A stretch of 44,921 nt of DNA from Gordonia soli NBRC 108243 (GTDB taxonomy: Bacteria; Actinomycetota; Actinomycetes; Mycobacteriales; Mycobacteriaceae), in the NCBI RefSeq assembly GCF_000334455.1, contig NZ_BANX01000044.1, positions 1 to 44,921 of the forward strand, in the 5' to 3' direction. Shown here piece by piece: positions 8,424 to 16,335 of this stretch (the stretch's first letter is position 1; each line of letters begins with the position of its first letter). Below the pieces are notes generated by a model. It made no database searches, had not been told where the DNA came from, and saw only the letters and a program-made list of their open reading frames with translations. The position numbers and the translations under genes were made by a program.

Positions 8424-10451
8424 GTGAGCAGCACCGAAACCTCCGCATCGGAGACCGCAACGCCGGAGGGCACCCCGCTCGGCAGTCCCGGTGGCCACGG
8501 TTCGTCCGGCCGTCTACGTGGCCTGTTCGGCGACGTCGGCAATGTGGTCGCCGCAGTCATCGTCGGCGCGATCGTGGCCGGCGTCGGGCTGCGCGTCATC
8601 GACACCGTCGACTGGCCGGCGTTCAACTCGTCGAATGTCACGCGTGCCCTGACCACGGTCGGCCAGGTCGTCGCGATCGTGATCCTGGTGGTGGTCGCGC
8701 TGCTGTACCGCCGCGGTCGCGGCGGGATCGTCACCACCCTGGCATCGACGGTCGCCACCGCCGGGTTCGTCACCGTCACGCTGGGGATGCCGCTGGGTGC
8801 GACGCGGCTCTACCTGTTCGGTCTGTCGGTGGACCAGGAGTTCCGCACGGAGTACCTGACGCGGCTCACCAACAGTCCGCGCCTGGCGGACATGACCTAC
8901 ATCGACCTGGCGCCGTACTACCCGGCCGGATGGTTCTGGTTCGGCGGGCGCTACGCGACCGCCACCGGTGTGCCCGGCTGGGAGGCGTACAAACCATGGG
9001 CCATCCTGTCCATCGCGGTGGCCGCCGCCGTCGGTGTGATCCTGTGGAACCGCATGCTGGGCGCCGATCGCGGTGTCGCCGTGTCCCTCGCGGTCACCAC
9101 GGTGACGCTGATGTTCGCCTCGCCCGAGCCGTATGCCGCCGTCCTGGTGCTGATCGGTGTCCCGACGATGGTCACGCTGCTCTACGCCTTGCGCGGTCGG
9201 TCCAGGGCCGCCGAGGGCGCGATCGGCGGACTGCGGTCGGGCACCAGTTGGCCCGCGGTGATCGCATCCGGTGTGTTCATCGGTCTGAGTGCCACGTTCT
9301 ACACGCTCTACACCGGCCTGTTCGCCGGGACGGCCGTCCTGATGGCCCTCTACCTCATCGGCCAGGCATGGTGGTCGGCGTCCAACACGGCGGTACCCGA
9401 CGCGGAGGTGCGTGCCCAGCGCCGCACGGTGATCGTCGCGATCGTGGTGCGGCTGGTGTCCGTCGGCGTCATCGCCGGGATCATGGCCCTCACCGTCTGG
9501 GCGCCGTATCTCCTCGCTCGCCTGCGCAGCCAGCCCGCGAGTGGCGGCACCGCCGAGCACTACCTGCCGGAACGCGGTGCGCTGCTACCGCTTCCGATGC
9601 TGCACCTCACCTTGGTCGGCCTGCTCACCTTCGCCGGCCTCATCTGGCTGCTGCTGCGCTTCCGTCAGCGCACGATCGCACTGGCGCTCGGCATCGCGGT
9701 GGTCGGCGTCTACCTGGTCTGTCTGCTGTCGATGCTCCTGACCGCGGGCGGCACCACACTGTTGTCCTTCCGGCTCGAACCGATCCTGGTGGCCCTGCTC
9801 GCCGCCGCCGGGGTCCTCGCTGCCGCGGAACTCGCACGGCGGGCGGTCCGCGCGTTCGGCGACATCCGCTTCGGTGTCGTCGCTCTCGCCGCCATCGCCG
9901 CCATCGCGGTGGGACAGGACATCCCGAACTTCCTCGGCACCGAGGTGAGCACCGCCTACACCGACACCGATGGTTACGGCGACCGTGCCGACAAACGTCC
10001 GGCGGGTGCGGAGTCGCACTATCCCGAGTTGAACCGACTGGTGACCGAGCAGACAGGGCGACCTGCCGACCAGAACGTGGTCCTCACCGCGGACTACGGC
10101 TTCCTGTCGATCTACCCGTACTGGGGATTCCAGGGCCTCACATCGCACTACGCGAATCCGTTGGCGGAGTTCGACAAACGCGCGGCAGCCATCGCCGAGT
10201 GGTCGACGTCGACCACCCCGCAGCAACTCGTCGACCGACTCGACTCCTCGCCGTGGAAGGCACCTAACGTCTTCCTGTTCCGCTACGGCGCAGACGGATA
10301 CACCCTCCGGCTGGCCGAGGACGTCTACCCCAACGACCCGAACGTGAAGCGCTACACGGTGACCTTCGACCGCACACTGTTCGCCGATCCGCGGTTCGAG
10401 GTGACCGAGGTGGGTCCGTTCGTCCTCGTGGTGCGAAAGGACGCCCGATGA
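8424..10451 (+). CDS. aftA: galactan 5-O-arabinofuranosyltransferase AftA
   Basis: AftA transfers the first arabinofuranose from decaprenylphosphoryl-arabinose to the galactan chain, priming arabinogalactan for the Emb proteins. The 675-residue product is close to known AftA lengths. A polar N-terminal tail (about 35 residues) is followed by many hydrophobic helices up to about residue 500. A C-terminal soluble extracytoplasmic domain (about 510-675) then contains TADYGFLSIYPYWGFQG. The start is GTG at 8424. Identification rests on this architecture and on the position after dprE1-dprE2, the same order as Rv3790-Rv3791-Rv3792. The stop overlaps the next gene's start by four bases (ATGA), which implies translational coupling. 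Confidence 0.93.
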   Translation: MSSTETSASETATPEGTPLGSPGGHGSSGRLRGLFGDVGNVVAAVIVGAIVAGVGLRVIDTVDWPAFNSSNVTRALTTVGQVVAIVILVVVALLYRRGRGGIVTTLASTVATAGFVTVTLGMPLGATRLYLFGLSVDQEFRTEYLTRLTNSPRLADMTYIDLAPYYPAGWFWFGGRYATATGVPGWEAYKPWAILSIAVAAAVGVILWNRMLGADRGVAVSLAVTTVTLMFASPEPYAAVLVLIGVPTMVTLLYALRGRSRAAEGAIGGLRSGTSWPAVIASGVFIGLSATFYTLYTGLFAGTAVLMALYLIGQAWWSASNTAVPDAEVRAQRRTVIVAIVVRLVSVGVIAGIMALTVWAPYLLARLRSQPASGGTAEHYLPERGALLPLPMLHLTLVGLLTFAGLIWLLLRFRQRTIALALGIAVVGVYLVCLLSMLLTAGGTTLLSFRLEPILVALLAAAGVLAAAELARRAVRAFGDIRFGVVALAAIAAIAVGQDIPNFLGTEVSTAYTDTDGYGDRADKRPAGAESHYPELNRLVTEQTGRPADQNVVLTADYGFLSIYPYWGFQGLTSHYANPLAEFDKRAAAIAEWSTSTTPQQLVDRLDSSPWKAPNVFLFRYGADGYTLRLAEDVYPNDPNVKRYTVTFDRTLFADPRFEVTEVGPFVLVVRKDAR

Positions 10452-11209
10452 GCACCTTCCGTGTCGGCGCCGTCGAAGGTGATCACTCGACCGCCCATCT
10501 CGTGTACACCGATCACGTCAACTGGATTCTCCTGGAAGAGGGTTCGGATCTGACCCTCGTCGACGGAGGCTATCCGGGCAATGCCGCGGACGTGGTCGAT
10601 TCGATCCGGCAGATCGGCCGCCGACCCGAGGACGTCCGCGGAGCCCTCCTCACGCACGCCCACGTCGACCATCTCGGCGGGCTGGTGTCACTCAGCGAGA
10701 AGTACGGATTCCCGGTCTACGCCGACCCTCGCGAGGTCGCGCACGCGCACCGCGAGGTACTGCATCAGGCCGGCCCTCGAGACATCGCCCCGATGGCCTA
10801 CCGTCCGGCGGTGCTGCGTTGGCTGGCCGGGATCATCCCGCTGGGTGCGCTGTCGCGCAACGGAATCCCGGATGCCGCGCCCTTCCCGGTCGGCGAGTCG
10901 GCCGCGATCGACCTCCCGGGCCGCCCCGTCCCGGTGGCCGCACACGGCCACACCGAGGGCCACAGCGGCTTTCTGGTCGGCGACGGTGCCGTGCTGGTGA
11001 GCGGCGATGCCCTCGACACCGCGCACGGCATCTCGAAGCTGTCGGGGCCACAGCTGTTGCCCGCCTGCTTCCATCACGACATCGATGCCAATCGCGCCGC
11101 GGTCGAGTCGTTCACCCGCCTCGACGCCACCACGCTCTTCCCCGGTCACGGACCGATGCTCCGGGGATCGGTGGCCGAGGCCGCCCACCGGGCACTCGAC
11201 CGCGACTGA
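10448..11209 (+). CDS. metallo-beta-lactamase-fold hydrolase
   Basis: A 253-residue MBL-fold protein with the metal motif HAHVDH at residues 70-75. Further metal ligands are likely in GHTEGHSG, SGDAL and the C-terminal GHGP. It has no signal peptide, so it should be cytoplasmic. Its ATG overlaps the aftA stop, making it the last gene of the dprE1-dprE2-aftA operon. The family includes glyoxalase II, lactonases and thioesterases; the substrate here is unknown. It does not occur between aftA and embC in M. tuberculosis, so it is a lineage-specific addition to the arabinan operon. It converges with the ArsR-type gene across a 20-base gap. Confidence 0.88.
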   Translation: MSTFRVGAVEGDHSTAHLVYTDHVNWILLEEGSDLTLVDGGYPGNAADVVDSIRQIGRRPEDVRGALLTHAHVDHLGGLVSLSEKYGFPVYADPREVAHAHREVLHQAGPRDIAPMAYRPAVLRWLAGIIPLGALSRNGIPDAAPFPVGESAAIDLPGRPVPVAAHGHTEGHSGFLVGDGAVLVSGDALDTAHGISKLSGPQLLPACFHHDIDANRAAVESFTRLDATTLFPGHGPMLRGSVAEAAHRALDRD

Positions 11210-11229
11210 ATCGAGTGGCGTCGGCGAGG

Positions 11230-11562
11230 TCACGATCGATCCCGTGGCTCCTCGGCCAGCGACTTGATCCGTTCCAGACGACGGTCCCAACCGCCCGCGA
11301 TGGTCTCGAGCTGCCGTGCGAGGGTGTTCAACCGAGCACCCACCGCCGCGTAGCGGACCTCGCGGCCGACCTTCTCCGCGGAGACCAAGCCCACCTCCTG
11401 GAGCACCCTGATGTGCTTGGCGATCGCCTGACGGCTGATCGGCAGCTCATCGGCGAGAGCGGAGGCGGATGCCGGAGAGTGCCCAAGTCGGACCAGGATC
11501 TGCCACCGGCTCTCGTCGGCCAGTGCGGCGAACATGTCCGTCGGCGCGGCGAGTTCAGCCAC
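11230..11562 (-). CDS. ArsR-family winged-helix regulator
   Basis: A 110-residue ArsR/SmtB-type repressor. After a short leader, MFAALADESRWQILVRL opens the winged helix, and ALADELPISRQAIAKHIRVL is the recognition region, followed by the wing (VGREVRYAAV). No CxC-type metal ligands are visible, so it probably belongs to the non-metal ArsR group often paired with SRPBCC/AHSA1 proteins. I chose the GTG at 11562, which overlaps the upstream SRPBCC stop by eight bases; the internal ATG at 11535 is a shorter alternative. The two genes are one operon, and the dense GTTGC palindromes upstream of it are the likely autoregulatory sites. Confidence 0.88.
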   Translation of the reverse strand: MAELAAPTDMFAALADESRWQILVRLGHSPASASALADELPISRQAIAKHIRVLQEVGLVSAEKVGREVRYAAVGARLNTLARQLETIAGGWDRRLERIKSLAEEPRDRS

Positions 11563-12019
11563 GGGTTGCGGCTCCGGCGAGGTGCCGCTTCGCCAGGTCG
11601 AGCTCGATGGTCCAGCCCTCGGCGTTCCCCTCGTACCGGGCGCGACGCTCGGCGGCAGAACCGGGCAGCGATGCGAACCCGCTCTCGGCGACCTTGAGCA
11701 GCACTCCGTCGCCGGTCTCGGTGATCCAGAACTCCACCAGGGTCGATGCGCTGTCGGGATCCTCGACGTCGGCCAGCCACCGGAACGAGGCGTAGCGGGG
11801 CTCGTCGAGTTCGACGGTCCGGAACGCGAAACGACCATGCTTTGGGTCCGTTACATAGGAGATGTCGCCGTCGCGTTCGATCTCGTGGTCGACGATCTCC
11901 TTGTCATTGATGTACCAGCCGGGCTCGGCGACGAGGCTCCAGACCCGCGACGCCGGGGCATCGATGGTGATCTCGCGCTCGATGCGGTCGAGTTCGGTGG
12001 TGGCGGTGCTCTCGGTCAT
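11555..12019 (-). CDS. SRPBCC / AHSA1-domain protein
   Basis: A 154-residue START-like (SRPBCC, Aha1-type) protein. IEREITIDAPASRVWSLVAEP is the typical first strand and helix, FRTVELDEPRYASFRW and STLVEFWITETGDGVLLKVAESGF are core strands, and the C-terminal helix includes NAEGWTIELDLAKRHL. The ATG at 12019 follows a GGAAGG ribosome site; an upstream in-frame extension is not needed. It is co-transcribed and overlaps with the ArsR gene downstream, a common two-gene module in actinobacteria. It probably binds a small hydrophobic ligand; no specific function can be given. Confidence 0.88.
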   Translation of the reverse strand: MTESTATTELDRIEREITIDAPASRVWSLVAEPGWYINDKEIVDHEIERDGDISYVTDPKHGRFAFRTVELDEPRYASFRWLADVEDPDSASTLVEFWITETGDGVLLKVAESGFASLPGSAAERRARYEGNAEGWTIELDLAKRHLAGAATRG

Positions 12020-12033
12020 CGTCGAAACCTTCC

Positions 12034-12107
12034 GTTGGTGCAACTGCCCGGTTGCAGTGCAACCCAAGAGTTGCACACGTCAACCGTTGAAGCAACCCCA
12101 CGGTTGC
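12034..12107. promoter_or_regulatory. cluster of GTTGC/GCAAC operator repeats
   Basis: The gap upstream of the SRPBCC/ArsR operon holds several related inverted repeats. These are GTTG-GTG-CAAC at 12034-12044, the perfect palindrome GGTTGCA-G-TGCAACC at 12050-12064, a GTTGCA half-site at 12070, CAACCGTTG at 12081-12089, and GCAACC-CCAC-GGTTGC at 12092-12107. They lie where an ArsR-type autorepressor would bind. The last one also overlaps the 3' side of aroQ and could act as a short hairpin. Confidence 0.65.
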
Positions 12108-12110
12108 GGA

Positions 12111-12584
12111 TTACCGATGGGAGATCAGCGAGGCCAGGCGTCGCACCGCGAACTCGTAACCCTGTATGCCGCAGCCCGCGATGACCGCCGACGCGATGGG
12201 CGAGACATAGGAGAAGTGGCGGAACGGCTCGCGGGCGGCCACGTTGCTGATGTGCACCTCGACCACCGGCACCTCGGGTACCACCAGGGCGTCGGCGAGC
12301 GCCACCGACGTGTGCGTCCAGCCGCCGGGGTTGATGACGATGCCGCTCGCCTGGCCGCGGGCCTCGTGGACCCAGTCGATCATCTGGCCCTCGTGGTTGG
12401 TCTGCGCCGCGCGGATGCCCAGGCCGAGGTCGGCGGCTGTACGTTCGGCGAGTTCGACGATGTCGGCCAGCGTGGCCGACCCGTAGACATCCGGTTGTCG
12501 GGTGCCGAGCGCGTTCAGGTTCGGTCCGTTGAGCACCAGGATCGGCAACGGTTCACCAGGGTTGTCCGACGGCTCCTGCGACAT
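12111..12584 (-). CDS. aroQ: type II 3-dehydroquinate dehydratase AroQ
   Basis: AroQ catalyses the reversible trans-dehydration of 3-dehydroquinate to 3-dehydroshikimate in the shikimate pathway or quinate use. The 157-residue protein has the full type II signature. LVLNGPNLNALGTR near the N-terminus is followed by VYG with the catalytic Tyr; NPGGWTHTSVAL and VEVHISNVAARE carry the substrate-contacting residues. It should form a cytosolic dodecamer, as is typical of the family. No other aro genes are near, so it is a stand-alone unit between the arabinan operon and embC. A TAAGGT box six bases before the ATG suggests a leaderless transcript. Confidence 0.95.
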   Translation of the reverse strand: MSQEPSDNPGEPLPILVLNGPNLNALGTRQPDVYGSATLADIVELAERTAADLGLGIRAAQTNHEGQMIDWVHEARGQASGIVINPGGWTHTSVALADALVVPEVPVVEVHISNVAAREPFRHFSYVSPIASAVIAGCGIQGYEFAVRRLASLISHR

Positions 12585-12590
12585 GCGTTC

Positions 12591-12596
12591 ACCTTA
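12591..12596 (-). promoter_or_regulatory. -10 box of aroQ, leaderless-type
   Basis: TAAGGT on the minus strand is followed by six bases and the aroQ ATG. The AAGG inside it could alternatively act as a ribosome site, so this call is weaker than the emb ones. Confidence 0.4.
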
Positions 12597-12660
12597 GCGT
12601 CGGGCGTCGCAGGTCCCGGGTAGGCCGGTCACCGGACATCGCACCCATAGGTCCAACGGT

Positions 12661-12666
12661 TACCAT
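12661..12666 (+). promoter_or_regulatory. -10 box of embC, leaderless-type
   Basis: TACCAT, eight bases, then the GTG start of embC. The same hexamer at the same spacing precedes the plus-strand embA, and neither has a Shine-Dalgarno sequence. Confidence 0.6.
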
Positions 12667-12674
12667 CACTCTTT

Positions 12675-15600
12675 GTGCCAGCGCCGAGTGTCCGACGAGC
12701 CAGAACAGTCGCCATCATCACCGGCCTGCTGGGCTTTCTCATGGCACTGGCCACCCCGCTCATGCCGGTCAACCAGACCACCGCCGAGATCTCGTGGCCG
12801 CAGGACGGCAAGGTCTCGTCGGTCACCGCCCCGCTGATCAGCTACGTGCCGATCGATCTCGACGTCCGTGTCCCGTGCGCCGCAGTCGACCGCCTCGGCC
12901 CTGGCGAGTCGATCCTGCTGTCGACCACGCCGAAGCAGGCCAAGAAATCCACCGAGCGCGGCCTGTTCATCCGCAAGACCGGCTCACCCGGTGACCCGCC
13001 GGACCGCCAGACCCTCGAGGTCGTCATCCGCAACGTCCCGCTGGTGTCGGCGACGCTGGCCCAGATCGAGCAGCAGGGATGCCGCGAGATCGTGGTGTCG
13101 GCCGACTCCGAGGAGGTGTCGGCCGAGTTCGTCGGGATGGTCGACGACGAGGGCGAACCGCTGACCGGCAGTACGTCGGGACGCGAGTCGGACACCTACG
13201 CCGCGGATCAGCGACCCGAGGTCACCGGTATCTACACCGACCTCGACGGGTCCACCGCCGACATCCCCGGGCTCCGCGCACACGCGACCATCGACTCCCG
13301 CTACAGCACCGCGCCGACGATCCTCAAGTGGATCGTCCTGGTCGTCGGCATCATCGCCACCCTGCTCTCGCTGGCGACACTGGCCCGGTTGGATGCCACC
13401 GACGGTCGGCGTCATCGACGGTTCCTGCCGGCACGATGGTGGCGGCTCAACGCACGTGACTACGTGGTCATCGGTGCGCTGATCCTCTGGCATTTCATCG
13501 GCCCCAACACCTCCGACGACGGCTATCTGCTGACGATGTCGAGGGTCGCGCAAAACAGTGAGTACACCGCCAACTACTTCCGGTGGTACGGCGCTCCCGA
13601 AGCACCGTTCGGCTGGTACTACCAGGTCTTCGGATTGCTCAGCCACGTGTCGGTGGCCAGCCCGTGGATGCGAATCCCCGCTCTGCTCTGCGGGATCGGG
13701 GTGTGGTTGATCATCAGCCACGAGGTCCTCCCCCGGCTCGGGCGCACCGCCATCACCCGCCCGGCGGTCGGCTGGACCGCGGCCTTCGTCTTCCTCGCAT
13801 CCTGGTTCCCGTTCAACAACGGCCTGCGACCCGAACCGATCATCTGCCTCGGCGCACTGCTCACCTGGTGCTCGGTGGAGCGTTCGATCGCGACCGGCCG
13901 AATGCTGCCGGCGGCCGTCGCCTGTCTGATCGGTGCATTCAGTCTCGCCGCCGGTCCGACCGGCCTCCTGGCGGTTGCCGCGCTGATAGCCGGCGCGCGG
14001 CCGATGATCCTGGCGCTGATCAAACGTGCGCGGGTACTCGGCGGCGACCGGTGGTCCTACCTCGCCCTGCTCGCCCCGATCCTCGCGGCCGGCACCTTCG
14101 TGATCTTCGTGGTGTTCTCGAACCTGACGCTGCGATCGTTCGTCGAGGCATCACAGATGAAGTCCGCTCTGGGACCGTCGATGCACTGGTACAACGAGAT
14201 CAGCCGCTACTCATCGTTGTTCGCGTACTCCGCCGACGGATCGATCGCCCGACGCTTCGCCGTTCTCGCGATGCTGTTGGCGTTGATCGTCTCGGCGGCA
14301 CTGCTCATCCGCAAGCAGCGCATCCCCGGCACCGCCGTCGGACCGACCAGTCGGATCGTCGGCATCACCTTCGGTTCACTGGTCTTCCTGATGTTCACGC
14401 CGACCAAGTGGACGCATCACTTCGGTGTGTTCGCCGGTCTCGCAGCGGCTCTGGCCGCCATCGCGGCCATCGCGGCCAGTCAGGACGCGATGCACTCCCG
14501 ACGGAACCGCACCCTGTTCGCGGCACTGGTGCTGTTCGTCTGCGGTCTCGCGTTCACCGCGCCCAACTCGTACTACTACGCCTCGGCGTGGGGCATGCCC
14601 TGGGGCGTCACCCAGGTCTCTTTCGGCGCGCAGCTGGGCAGTGTGCTGCTGTACGCGTCGCTGCTCCTGCTGCTGCTCGCCCTGTGGTTCCACTTCCGCG
14701 AGCCGTTCACCGGACGCGACCCGCACCCCGACGATCCCGCTGCGCCACCCGGGCGTCGGCGACCGTGGCACGCCGTGACGTCGGCGCCCTTGGCCTGGGC
14801 TGCGGCCGCGGTCGTCGTGTTCGAGATCGTCACCGCCGTGTTCGCCGGAATCCAGCAGAGCAGTTCCTATTCCGTGCCGCGGTCCAATCTGGAGGCACTG
14901 ACCGGCAAGCAGTGCGGCATGGCCGACAAGGTCTGGGTGGAACCGGAACCCAACGCGGACATGCTCTCCCCGGTCGACGGCACCCTCCGCGATCCGCTGG
15001 CCGGTGCTCCGACCCGGCCCGACGGGGCATCGCGGCCGGCCACCACCGGCTTCACCGCCAACGGCGTCCCGACGGACCTCGACACACAGGCGTCCGAAGG
15101 GTCCCTCGGGGTGTTGTCGCAGAACGTCGCGGCATCACCAGATGTGTTGACGGCCAACACCGGTGGCACCGGCGGCGGATTCACCGGCGAGGCCGGGGTC
15201 AACGGGAGCTACGCGAAGCTGCCGTTCTTCCTCGACCCGAAGCGGACCCCGGTGATGGGCAGCTACTCGACCACCGATCAGGTCCCCGCCCGACTCACCT
15301 CCGGTTGGTACCGCTTACCCGACGAATGGCGCGACCGCCCGCTGCTGACCTTCTCGGTGGCCGGCGAGTACGACAACCCGAACCTGTTGCTGGAGTACAC
15401 GACCGACCCGCTCGGGCCGAACACCCGCGATGCCGATCTGTCGGCGACCGGTGACACCGAGATGATCGACCCCGGCCCGCGGCCGTCGTGGCGCAACGTC
15501 CGACTGACCACGGATTCGCTGCCGAAGGACGCGACCGCGGTGCGGATCGTCGCCGACGACGACAACCTGTCGTCGGATCGCTTCATCGTCGTCACGCCGC

Positions 15601-15995
15601 CGCGTGTACCGGCCGTGAAGACCTTGCAGCAGGTCGTCGGCAGCAGCGACCCGGTCCACGTGGACTGGACATCCGGCCTGGTGTTCCCGTGTCAGCGGCC
15701 GTTCACCCATCACTACGGTGTCGCGGAGATCCCGAAGTGGCGGATCAAGCCGGGGGCCGACCTCTCGGCGGCGGTGTCGGCGTGGCAGGACTCCTTCGGT
15801 GGTGGCCCGCTCGGCTGGCTCGAGGTGTCGCAGGAGCCGAACACCGTGGCCACGTACCTGCAGGGTGACATCGGCCGCGACTGGGGATCGCTGGAGAAGT
15901 ACGAGCCCTACGGCGACGTCGAGGAGAAGGCGCGCATCCGTACCGGGACCGAGACCCGCAGTGGGCTCTGGAGTCCGGCCCCGATCAGGCACTGA
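12675..15995 (+). CDS. embC: arabinosyltransferase EmbC
   Basis: EmbC is a GT-C membrane arabinofuranosyltransferase that, in mycobacteria, extends the arabinan of lipoarabinomannan. At 1106 residues it has the Emb layout: an N-terminal helix, a first periplasmic domain (about 30-215), a multi-helix membrane core and a C-terminal carbohydrate-binding periplasmic domain. The GT-C metal motif is Asp281-Asp282 in NTSDDGYLLTM, and TKWTHHFGVFAG is intact. EmbC rather than EmbA/B is indicated by STTPKQAKKSTERGLFI, RHRRFLPARWW, RIPGTAVGPTSRIVGIT and the ending SGLWSPAPIR, all close to M. tuberculosis EmbC as I recall it. It keeps the Glu of PEAPFGWYY. It is separated from aftA by four genes and is convergent with the inverted embB. 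Confidence 0.92.
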   Translation: MPAPSVRRARTVAIITGLLGFLMALATPLMPVNQTTAEISWPQDGKVSSVTAPLISYVPIDLDVRVPCAAVDRLGPGESILLSTTPKQAKKSTERGLFIRKTGSPGDPPDRQTLEVVIRNVPLVSATLAQIEQQGCREIVVSADSEEVSAEFVGMVDDEGEPLTGSTSGRESDTYAADQRPEVTGIYTDLDGSTADIPGLRAHATIDSRYSTAPTILKWIVLVVGIIATLLSLATLARLDATDGRRHRRFLPARWWRLNARDYVVIGALILWHFIGPNTSDDGYLLTMSRVAQNSEYTANYFRWYGAPEAPFGWYYQVFGLLSHVSVASPWMRIPALLCGIGVWLIISHEVLPRLGRTAITRPAVGWTAAFVFLASWFPFNNGLRPEPIICLGALLTWCSVERSIATGRMLPAAVACLIGAFSLAAGPTGLLAVAALIAGARPMILALIKRARVLGGDRWSYLALLAPILAAGTFVIFVVFSNLTLRSFVEASQMKSALGPSMHWYNEISRYSSLFAYSADGSIARRFAVLAMLLALIVSAALLIRKQRIPGTAVGPTSRIVGITFGSLVFLMFTPTKWTHHFGVFAGLAAALAAIAAIAASQDAMHSRRNRTLFAALVLFVCGLAFTAPNSYYYASAWGMPWGVTQVSFGAQLGSVLLYASLLLLLLALWFHFREPFTGRDPHPDDPAAPPGRRRPWHAVTSAPLAWAAAAVVVFEIVTAVFAGIQQSSSYSVPRSNLEALTGKQCGMADKVWVEPEPNADMLSPVDGTLRDPLAGAPTRPDGASRPATTGFTANGVPTDLDTQASEGSLGVLSQNVAASPDVLTANTGGTGGGFTGEAGVNGSYAKLPFFLDPKRTPVMGSYSTTDQVPARLTSGWYRLPDEWRDRPLLTFSVAGEYDNPNLLLEYTTDPLGPNTRDADLSATGDTEMIDPGPRPSWRNVRLTTDSLPKDATAVRIVADDDNLSSDRFIVVTPPRVPAVKTLQQVVGSSDPVHVDWTSGLVFPCQRPFTHHYGVAEIPKWRIKPGADLSAAVSAWQDSFGGGPLGWLEVSQEPNTVATYLQGDIGRDWGSLEKYEPYGDVEEKARIRTGTETRSGLWSPAPIRH

Positions 15996-16001
15996 GGGTC
16001 T

Positions 16002-16027
16002 GGGCGGGGGTCGGGTCTGGCCCGCCC
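16002..16027 (+). terminator. hairpin after embC
   Basis: GGGCGGG pairs with CCCGCCC across a 12-base loop, starting six bases after the embC stop. There is no U-tract, as is common for actinobacterial terminators, so this is only terminator-like. Confidence 0.4.
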
Positions 16028-16263
16028 GAGTCCCGACCAAAAACTGCCGCCGCCCGACCCAGTTGCGACAAAAACTGCCGCCCAGCCGGGTGCCGCGTGC
16101 AATATCCACGCGACCGCCCGCTCAGCAGCAGAATATGGTCACCGAAGCCGCCTGCCGCGCCCGGACTCGCCCCCGACCAACAACTGCGGCCGCCCGCCCG
16201 AGTCCCGACCAAAAACTGCCGCCCAGCCGGGTGCCGCGTGCGATATCCACGCGACCGCCCGCT
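16020..16263. repeat. direct repeats in convergent embC/embB intergenic
   Basis: The 340-base gap between the convergent genes has no credible gene. It holds two 54-base copies at 16069-16122 and 16210-16263 that differ at one position, centred on a GTGC(A/G)ATATCCACGC near-palindrome. A 32-base motif at 16020-16051 recurs at 16192-16223, and a degenerate copy lies near 16173. All share the core GACCAAAAACTGCCG. The unit looks like a dispersed intergenic element. It may also have been the site of the rearrangement that placed an inverted embA-embB pair here. Confidence 0.8.
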
Positions 16264-16335
16264 GGACGGCAGATTGTGACTGAGCGTAACCAGTCCCGGC
16301 CACGCAGCCCCGACCCTCAGACTGCCGGGCCCGGG

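Noticed and set aside
15985..16212. Small minus-strand open frame in the embC/embB gap.
   Set aside because: It is made up mostly of the repeated intergenic units and has no start context; repeated non-coding DNA explains it better.
16020..16263. CRISPR array.
   Set aside because: The repeats are too few, unequal in length and spacing, and no cas genes are present.
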